Below, in pieces: positions 14,376 to 19,171 of a DNA stretch of 19,171 nt (positions are counted from its first letter, which is position 1; each line of letters starts with the position of its first letter). The stretch spans positions 1-19,171 of the forward strand of contig JAEYXR010000116.1 of the NCBI GenBank assembly GCA_023431215.1. Reading direction: 5' to 3'. Source of the DNA: Bacillota bacterium. GTDB taxonomy: Bacteria; Bacillota; Clostridia; Oscillospirales; Ruminococcaceae. The notes under the pieces are model-generated. The model saw only the letters and a list, made by a program, of their open reading frames with translations, was not told the DNA's origin and did no database searches. The translations under genes and the position numbers were made by a program.

Positions 14376-14763
14376 ACACATATTCCCGTATCTTTTCAAA
14401 GGTTTTGGTGCTGATATCATGCTCAAACCGGCAGGCGTCTGCCATGGCAGTTTCATGGTCTACCCCAAGAGACAGCTCTAAAAATCGTGTAATCAGGCAA
14501 TGCCGTTCATAAATTTCTTCTGCCTTGCGCCGCCCTGCCTGTGTTAAGGAGATAGGGCCAAAATCTTCCATATTGATATAGCCGCTTTGCCGCAAAAGAC
14601 CCATGGCGCGGCTGACGCTGGCCTTGGTATAGCCCAAAGCAGCAGCCACTTCGGTTGAACGCACCGTACCATTGCGGCGCTCCAGCATCAGGATAGTTTC
14701 CAAATAATTTTCGCCTGACTCCAGCATTTTTGCCAATAGGGCCACCGCCTTTCGCATTCTCAT
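14362..14763 (-). CDS. DtxR/MntR-family metal-dependent transcriptional regulator
   Basis: This encodes up to 133 residues from ATG 14763; a TTG nine codons in (14736), 8 nt after AAGGCGG, is an alternative start. The helix-turn-helix lies at about 32-65 (TEVAAALGYTKASVSRAMGLL), with wing GYINMEDFGPISLTQAGR. The dimerisation/metal domain includes ERH (His88) and ACRFEHDIS with Cys111, Glu114 and His115. The CxxEH arrangement is that of iron-responsive DtxR/IdeR; B. subtilis MntR has Glu at the Cys position. The early MntR aspartate position is Asn19 here. There is no C-terminal FeoA/SH3 domain. It probably senses Fe(II) or Mn(II) and overlaps the radical SAM gene. No metal transporter is visible beside it, apart from the MFS gene further downstream. 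Confidence 0.88.
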   Translation of the reverse strand: MRMRKAVALLAKMLESGENYLETILMLERRNGTVRSTEVAAALGYTKASVSRAMGLLRQSGYINMEDFGPISLTQAGRRKAEEIYERHCLITRFLELSLGVDHETAMADACRFEHDISTKTFEKIREYVYDRR

Positions 14764-14812
14764 TTATGGTGAAAATCTTATTTCTTTATTGTAGCACTAT
14801 CTGTGTGTTTTT

Positions 14813-14856
14813 GCAAAAAAACCGGCAACAAGCTTACTGCTTTTGTTGCCGGTTTT
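14813..14856 (-). terminator. Intrinsic terminator downstream of prfC
   Basis: AAAACCGGCAACAA (14818-14831) pairs with TTGTTGCCGGTTTT (14843-14856). On the - strand the hairpin ends in a long U run. It lies about 110 nt after the prfC stop and before the DtxR-type gene. Confidence 0.88.
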
Positions 14857-14967
14857 CCTTGTTAAAATACACCCTCAAATTTCGGCTTACCGGTTGCGTC
14901 AATATGCAATCCTAAAGCCAGGGTACCGCAGCATACGTCTTGTCTATCGGTGCTGTGGTAACTGCCG

Positions 14968-16554
14968 CTAGTTGCGGTTAAATTCGCTCAATTGCAGGCC
15001 TTCGTTGTGCTCCAAGGCCCAATGGATACTCCAATTGTTGGTAAAGAGCAGCAAAAAGTTTCCTTTAAAGTCTTGAACAATCTTGGTGTCTGAGCTTAGG
15101 GATAGCTTTTTGGGGTCAAGCTCCTCGTTTTCTATCCAGCGGATAAACTGGTATGGCAGGCTCTCCATGATAATGTCCACGTTGTACTCATTTTTCAGGC
15201 GATATTCCAGCACCTCAAACTGCAGGGTACCTACTACGCCTACCACTACCTCCTCCATACCGGTGCCGGGCTCCTGAAAGATTTGTATGGCGCCCTCCTG
15301 AGCAATCTGGGTGGTGCCCTTGACAAATTGCTTACGCTTTAGCGTATCCTTTTGGCGCACGCGGCAAAAATGCTCGGGGGCAAAGGTGGGAATTCCCTCA
15401 AATTCAAACTTGTTGGCGGCATTGCATAAGGTGTCGCCAATGGAAAAGATACCGGGGTCAAACACACCAATGACGTCTCCGGCGTAGGCTTCTTCAATGA
15501 TTTCTCTATCCTGGGCCATTAGCTGCTGAGGCTGACTCAGCTTAATCTTTTTGCCCCCCTGAATATGGTAGACCTCCATACCTTTTTCAAATTTACCGGA
15601 GCAGATGCGCATAAAAGCAATGCGGTCGCGGTGAGCCTTATTCATGTTGGCCTGAATTTTAAAGACAAAAGCAGAAAAAGCAGGATCAAAGGGGTCTACC
15701 TCTCCATTGCTGGAATGACGGGGCAGCGGAGGTGTGGTCATTTTGAGGAACTCCTCCAAAAATGGCTCTACACCAAAATTGGTAAGTGCCGAGCCAAAGA
15801 ACACAGGTGATAGCCTGCCATGACGTACCTCATTCATATCAAAGTCATAGCTGGCGCCATCCAGCAGCTCTACATCGTCCCGCAGGGTCTGGCAAAGCTC
15901 GGTACCAATGAGCTCCTCCAAATGAGGGTCGTCCAGCTCCACCTCTTTTTTATCCACCTCGCGCTGGCCACCGCTGGCAGTAAAGGCAATGATCTCACGC
16001 TTGTGGCGGTCGTAAACACCTTTAAAGTCTTTTCCGCAGCCAATGGGCCAGTTAATGGGGTAGGTTTTAATGCCCAGCTCACTTTCAATCTGCTCCATAA
16101 GGTCGAAGGGGTTGCGGGCTTCACGGTCCATTTTATTGATAAAGGTAAAGATGGGAATATCCCGCAGGAGGCATACCTTAAACAGCTTACGAGTCTGGTT
16201 TTCTACACCCTTGCTGGCGTCAATGACCATGACAGCAGAGTCAGCAGCCATAAGGGTACGGTAGGTATCCTCTGAAAAGTCCTGATGCCCGGGGGTATCC
16301 AGAATATTGATGCAGTAGCCCTCGTAATTAAACTGCATCACCGAAGAGGTAACCGAAATTCCTCTCTGCTTTTCAATTTCCATCCAGTCGGATACGGCGT
16401 GCTTGGCTGTTTTTTTACCCTTAACCGAGCCTGCCAGTGCAATGGCTCCGCCGTACAGCAAAAATTTTTCTGTCAGGGTAGTTTTACCTGCGTCAGGGTG
16501 AGAGATAATGGCGAAGGTTCGCCTATTTTTAATTTCGCTTTCTAAATTAGACAA
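14968..16554 (-). CDS. prfC: Peptide chain release factor 3 (RF3)
   Basis: This encodes 528 residues, full length for RF3. The start is TTG at 16554 with AGGAGG 7 nt upstream; no better start exists. GTPase motifs are clear: P-loop HPDAGKTT (19-26), switch I region EIEKQRGISVTSS (59-71), DTPGH (86-90) and NKMD (140-143). EF-Tu-like domain 2 and the RF3-specific C-terminal domain follow, with VGVVGTLQFEVLEYRLKNEY near 440-460. RF3 uses GTP to drive RF1 and RF2 off the ribosome after peptide release. A good promoter lies directly upstream, so the gene is transcribed independently of the phage genes on the same strand. Confidence 0.98.
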   Translation of the reverse strand: MSNLESEIKNRRTFAIISHPDAGKTTLTEKFLLYGGAIALAGSVKGKKTAKHAVSDWMEIEKQRGISVTSSVMQFNYEGYCINILDTPGHQDFSEDTYRTLMAADSAVMVIDASKGVENQTRKLFKVCLLRDIPIFTFINKMDREARNPFDLMEQIESELGIKTYPINWPIGCGKDFKGVYDRHKREIIAFTASGGQREVDKKEVELDDPHLEELIGTELCQTLRDDVELLDGASYDFDMNEVRHGRLSPVFFGSALTNFGVEPFLEEFLKMTTPPLPRHSSNGEVDPFDPAFSAFVFKIQANMNKAHRDRIAFMRICSGKFEKGMEVYHIQGGKKIKLSQPQQLMAQDREIIEEAYAGDVIGVFDPGIFSIGDTLCNAANKFEFEGIPTFAPEHFCRVRQKDTLKRKQFVKGTTQIAQEGAIQIFQEPGTGMEEVVVGVVGTLQFEVLEYRLKNEYNVDIIMESLPYQFIRWIENEELDPKKLSLSSDTKIVQDFKGNFLLLFTNNWSIHWALEHNEGLQLSEFNRN

Positions 16555-16606
16555 GTTCTTTCCTCCTGTAATTCGAGGCTATCAAGTATTTTGCGCATAC
16601 GCATTG

Positions 16607-16635
16607 ATTATATCAGTATTGCCATTTTGATGCAA
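16607..16635 (-). promoter_or_regulatory. Sigma-70 promoter of prfC
   Basis: On the - strand TTGCAT (16630-16635), a 17-nt spacer, and TGATATAAT, an extended -10 with TATAAT at 16607-16612. It lies 53 nt upstream of the prfC start. Confidence 0.78.
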
Positions 16636-16657
16636 TGTTTTGAGCAGAAAAACACAG

Positions 16658-16703
16658 AAAAAAAGCGTGAGAAAGTATTGTATTAATACTTTCTCACGCT
16701 TTT
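16658..16703 (-). terminator. Strong terminator ending the phage late operon
   Basis: A 19-bp perfect stem, AAAAGCGTGAGAAAGTATT (16661-16679) with 16685-16703, has a 5-nt loop. On the - strand it ends in a U run. It sits directly after the amidase stop and before the prfC promoter. Confidence 0.92.
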
Positions 16704-16705
16704 GG

Positions 16706-17347
16706 CTAAAATTGCGCCACAAGCTTACTTATTTGATTACAAATACTTTTGAGATGATGATTTTCCAGTCTAAGCTGCTGCAGCTCATCCGCTTCTTCCT
16801 GTGGGGATAGATAGGCCATATCAAAGTAATCGCAAACGCCCTGTGCCAGTGCTTTTGCCAACTCACCTATGTTGTTGACAATAAACTGTGCATCCTGTGG
16901 GTGATCATGAAAACCCAGCTCGGGATAAACACTGACCATTGTGGTGTAACGGTTTTCATAAAAGCTGGAATAATCTTTGATTCCCCGTCGGGAGGGATAA
17001 AGCATCGTAAGCCTGTTGTACATCAGCTGCGACCCACGTATGCTGGCAGGATGGTTATAATAAAGCACCTCTGCACCGCTTGCCTTCCCCGGGCTTGTGC
17101 CGTCTCCGCTGGCATTGGTGTGGATGGGCAGGTAGTAATCGACTTTTGCGGCATTGGCCTGAGCCACACGTTGCTCCAGAGTATCTGTTGGGGCAGCTAT
17201 TAATACCGTAAAGCCGTTGTATACCAGCAGTTCTTTCAGTATTGCGGCAATTTGGCAGCACACATCGTGCTCATAAATCTCCATGCCCCAGTACTTGCCG
17301 TGTGGAGCAGGGCGGCGTTCAGGAGACAGATAAATGATTTTTTTCAT
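16706..17347 (-). CDS. N-acetylmuramoyl-L-alanine amidase (phage endolysin) with C-terminal coiled coil
   Basis: This encodes 213 residues from ATG 17347, chosen for AGGTGA 5-6 nt upstream; the GTG three codons earlier lies within that site. The Amidase_3 fold is indicated by the KKIIYLSPE start, His16 and Glu23 (probable zinc ligands), LPIHTNAS with His76, and YPELGFHDHPQDAQFIVNNI, with Glu143 as the likely catalytic base and a sequence typical of Firmicute phage endolysins. It cleaves the bond between N-acetylmuramic acid and L-alanine in peptidoglycan. Residues 181-213 form a leucine-patterned coiled coil (LQQLRLENHHLKSICNQI) instead of a recognisable wall-binding domain. It overlaps the holin gene by 29 nt and is the last gene of the late operon. 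Confidence 0.9.
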   Translation of the reverse strand: MKKIIYLSPERRPAPHGKYWGMEIYEHDVCCQIAAILKELLVYNGFTVLIAAPTDTLEQRVAQANAAKVDYYLPIHTNASGDGTSPGKASGAEVLYYNHPASIRGSQLMYNRLTMLYPSRRGIKDYSSFYENRYTTMVSVYPELGFHDHPQDAQFIVNNIGELAKALAQGVCDYFDMAYLSPQEEADELQQLRLENHHLKSICNQISKLVAQF

Positions 17348-17780
17348 CTTCTTCACCTGTCTGATTTTTCAGCACCTCAATGGCTTTTCTAAGAACAGGT
17401 GGGAATGGCACACCCATGAGGCCCACATTTTCAATAATAGAGATTGCCTCATTGGCCAAAAAACCGATTACCACCGCATCCCGACAAAACTCCGAACCCA
17501 TGACACGGTCAAGCTGTGCCGCCACCAGCACCAGCAACAGCGTACCACCCTTGCGGCAAAGACCTTTCCACCCTGCAAGACTTTCCAGACTGCCGGTGGT
17601 GCTTTTTCCGCTGCGGTGGAACACCCCGGCAACCACAAGGCCGGTACTGTAATCTACCGCCATAAATATGATGAGTGTCTGCAGTGCCATGTCCCACCCG
17701 CCCAGTAATGCAGCCAGTATACTTCCTGCCACCCCTACTGCTGCCATTGCATCAGGACGCAAAGATGTTGCGTTGCTCAT
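17319..17780 (-). CDS. Phage holin (holin_4/toxin-secretion family)
   Basis: This encodes 153 residues from ATG 17780, one base after the stop of the preceding gene, with AGAGG 9 nt upstream. Hydrophobic segments are at about 13-28, 34-56, 79-96 and 103-125. The pattern MAVDYSTGLVVA, then GLCRKGGTLLLVLVAAQLD, then FLANEAISIIENVGLMGVPFPP matches the phage holin family 4 plan (MDxxTG, KG, NExxSIxEN). The holin forms lesions in the cytoplasmic membrane at the end of the lytic cycle so that the amidase encoded downstream reaches the wall. The C-terminus is charged (GEEDEKNHLSVS), as usual in holins. Confidence 0.92.
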   Translation of the reverse strand: MSNATSLRPDAMAAVGVAGSILAALLGGWDMALQTLIIFMAVDYSTGLVVAGVFHRSGKSTTGSLESLAGWKGLCRKGGTLLLVLVAAQLDRVMGSEFCRDAVVIGFLANEAISIIENVGLMGVPFPPVLRKAIEVLKNQTGEEDEKNHLSVS

Positions 17781-17781
17781 A

Positions 17782-18183
17782 TTACAGTGCCTCTGCAAAA
17801 GGGGCCGGTGGCTGTGTGGTGCCTATCCCTCTTACATTCTGCTGCTGTAACCAACGGTACTGGTCACTAATCGCCAAACTCTCATCCAGCGCATCAAGGT
17901 TAACAGTTCCATCTGCTATTTTTGCGTTTAGCGATGCCTGAAAGATGGTGTTATTGCTAATATAATGCTCAGGCACAAACAGTTCGGTAATTTTTGCATT
18001 GGCCTGTTCCGCAGTAAGAACTGCCGTGCATTTGCTGCTGTCAAATTCTCCTGTTATTTCTATCAAACTATACCCGCCAAATTGACGAATGTTGGTGTTG
18101 CTCAAACCAATCAGTGCAAAATTCTTTCTTGCATCTTCCCCCAGATGCTCCACAAGGCTCTTTTCAAAATAAGCAATATTCAT
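17782..18183 (-). CDS. Unrecognised phage protein, between tail and lysis genes
   Basis: This encodes 133 residues; GGGAGGT lies 4 nt upstream of the ATG. I recognise no domain. The N-terminal part (1-60) is mixed alpha/beta, the middle contains FVPEHYISNNTIFQASLNAKIADGT-like sequence (residues about 68-92) and the C-terminus is Pro/Ala-rich (TTQPPAPFAEAL). There is no signal peptide or membrane helix. It lies 12 nt after the tail-type gene and 1 nt before the holin, so it belongs to the same late operon. A tail-fibre accessory or chaperone-like protein is possible from position only. Confidence 0.7.
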   Translation of the reverse strand: MNIAYFEKSLVEHLGEDARKNFALIGLSNTNIRQFGGYSLIEITGEFDSSKCTAVLTAEQANAKITELFVPEHYISNNTIFQASLNAKIADGTVNLDALDESLAISDQYRWLQQQNVRGIGTTQPPAPFAEAL

Positions 18184-18195
18184 AAATACCTCCCG

Positions 18196-18930
18196 TTATT
18201 TTAGGCCGCAAAGTTTGTAGCCGTGTTTTGTAACCGTGTAGGTTGCAATCACTGCCGCTGTATTTGGGTTTACCTCGCATAATACCGTATCTGATTTTGT
18301 GGCAAACAGCCTTGTTCTTACACCACCAAAATACTGATAATTGTTATAAGATGATGTGCTGCCAACACTTGGTGCAGTAGTTGAATTAAGGATTGGAAAC
18401 TTTACAGGGTCCTCCGGTGAAAAGTTGAGTCCCCACATCGTGCCATCGGCAACACCATCGTATCCTCTTGCGCCAGGAGTATAGGCAGAGTTTTGATAAA
18501 TTGTTGCGTAGTTATCAGGATTAATGATGCTCAAGTTGCCGCCAATAGTAGCATTCAGGACATCTTTGCTGCCACCAACAGCTCTAAAGTTATTTGCATG
18601 TGAGCCTAAGATAACTCCATTTTTTACATTAATTTCACAGATGGAGTACCGAACGCTATTGATATTACCATTTACAAAAATACGTTTACCCATAGTACCA
18701 AGGCCGGTAAACTCTGTAAACACGTTTGGCAGGGTCAGAGTACTGATTGTAGCACCGTTCTCCTTATTCACTTCCCTCAGGGTAATTGGATAAATACCCG
18801 GATCACTGAGAAATAGCCTATCGCCTTTTACCCCACTCCAAAGCTCAGTACTGCCAAGCATTACTGCACTGACTTCACTTGTTCCAACCATCAGTGCATC
18901 CAGCTCGCCGGAACCTATATTCAGCCCCAT
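18196..18930 (-). CDS. Phage tail/fibre-type protein, beta-rich
   Basis: This encodes 244 residues; GGGGTGATGG precedes the ATG, which lies 4 nt after the stop of the upstream gene. The N-terminus contains LMVGTSEVSAVMLGSTELW (about 13-31), a short paired motif common near the start of phage tail or baseplate proteins. The rest is rich in Gly, Asn, Thr and Ser and appears all-beta, with recurring units such as ISTLTLPNVF, NGNINSVRYSICEINVKNG and SDTVLCEVNPNTAAVIATYTV, suggesting a propeller-like or receptor-binding domain. No enzymatic motif is seen. Position between a GGTG-repeat fibre and lysis genes supports a role at the tail tip. Fold prediction is needed to go further. Confidence 0.7.
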   Translation of the reverse strand: MGLNIGSGELDALMVGTSEVSAVMLGSTELWSGVKGDRLFLSDPGIYPITLREVNKENGATISTLTLPNVFTEFTGLGTMGKRIFVNGNINSVRYSICEINVKNGVILGSHANNFRAVGGSKDVLNATIGGNLSIINPDNYATIYQNSAYTPGARGYDGVADGTMWGLNFSPEDPVKFPILNSTTAPSVGSTSSYNNYQYFGGVRTRLFATKSDTVLCEVNPNTAAVIATYTVTKHGYKLCGLK

Positions 18931-18934
18931 ACCA

Positions 18935-19171
18935 TCACCCCACTATAAAGTAAATCGTAGTAGAGGATTTACTGGTAATCGCATCATAAGCAGCTTGTGT
19001 GCCCTGCCAGATGGTGTAGTTATTCCACTTGGTGGCATTGCCCACTGTAATACTGGCAAGGCTTGTGGCACCAGTACCCCCGTTTGCCACCGGCAGCGCA
19101 CCGGTTGTATTGCCCAGTCCCATGGCATTACGAGCTGCGGCAAGGGTTATCTGACCTGTACCGCCTTGAGC
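18935..19171 (-). CDS. C-terminal end of phage tail-fibre protein with GGTG repeats (5' truncated)
   Basis: The frame is open from the window edge to TGA at 18937-18935, giving 78 residues; the start lies outside the window. Two units, QGGTGQITLAAARNAMGL and ANGGTGATSLASI, match the GGTG-type fibre repeat seen in many tail-fibre and tail-collar proteins. The end, WQGTQAAYDAITSKSSTTIYFIVG, is a common C-terminal module of Firmicute phage tail proteins. It probably forms a trimeric fibre shaft. It is upstream of and tightly spaced with the next tail-type gene. Confidence 0.78.
   Translation of the reverse strand, partial: AQGGTGQITLAAARNAMGLGNTTGALPVANGGTGATSLASITVGNATKWNNYTIWQGTQAAYDAITSKSSTTIYFIVG

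Noticed and set aside
14857..14967. Open frame on the - strand after prfC ending HIDATGKPKFEGVF-stop, protein-like in composition
   Set aside because: It has no start codon with a ribosome site, and a stop lies just upstream in that frame. A relic of a gene end is possible but cannot be supported.
1..19171. A defence island, CRISPR array, insertion sequence or RNA gene
   Set aside because: I found no spaced direct repeats, transposase, nuclease or tRNA/rRNA signature; the phage genes seen are only tail and lysis genes.

Overview
The window looks like chromosomal DNA from an anaerobic Gram-positive bacterium of the Clostridia, probably Oscillospiraceae-like. The support is strong AGGAGG-type ribosome sites, several TTG starts with good ribosome sites, a lipobox-type substrate-binding lipoprotein, a transketolase split into two genes, a PflX-like radical SAM protein and a short DtxR-type regulator. 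The genus assignment is inference. I see no rRNA, tRNA, CRISPR array or insertion sequence.

Region 1 (1-4103, + strand): the last codons of a MalY/PatB-type aminotransferase, a CxxC peroxiredoxin-like protein, then a complete tripartite tricarboxylate transporter (tctC, tctB, tctA). A 15-bp perfect stem-loop lies between tctC and tctB, and a strong terminator follows tctA. Region 2 (4161-4979): a small two-helix membrane protein (- strand) and a YjbR-type protein (+ strand).

Region 3 (5047-10861): two divergent FadR-type GntR regulators share a 548-bp intergenic region. It holds a consensus sigma-70 promoter, with a FadR-type palindrome just downstream of the expected start of transcription. 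The rightward genes encode a xylose-isomerase-like TIM-barrel enzyme, an Asp/Glu-racemase-superfamily protein and both transketolase halves. With the transporter on the other side of the regulators, this reads as an uptake-and-catabolism locus for a small carboxylate or sugar acid. The substrate cannot be read from the sequence. A hairpin-rich segment of about 230 bp separates the last gene from a strong terminator.

Region 4 (11017-16554, all - strand): a GGDEF diguanylate cyclase with a cysteine-rich N-terminal domain, an MFS transporter preceded by three copies of a TTGCCGAAATA-like site, a PflX-type radical SAM protein overlapping a DtxR-family metal regulator, and release factor 3 (prfC) with its own promoter.

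Region 5 (16658-19171, - strand, running off the window): the late end of a prophage. In transcription order it holds a GGTG-repeat tail-fibre fragment, a tail-type protein, an unrecognised 133-residue protein, a holin and an N-acetylmuramoyl-L-alanine amidase, closed by a strong terminator next to the prfC promoter.
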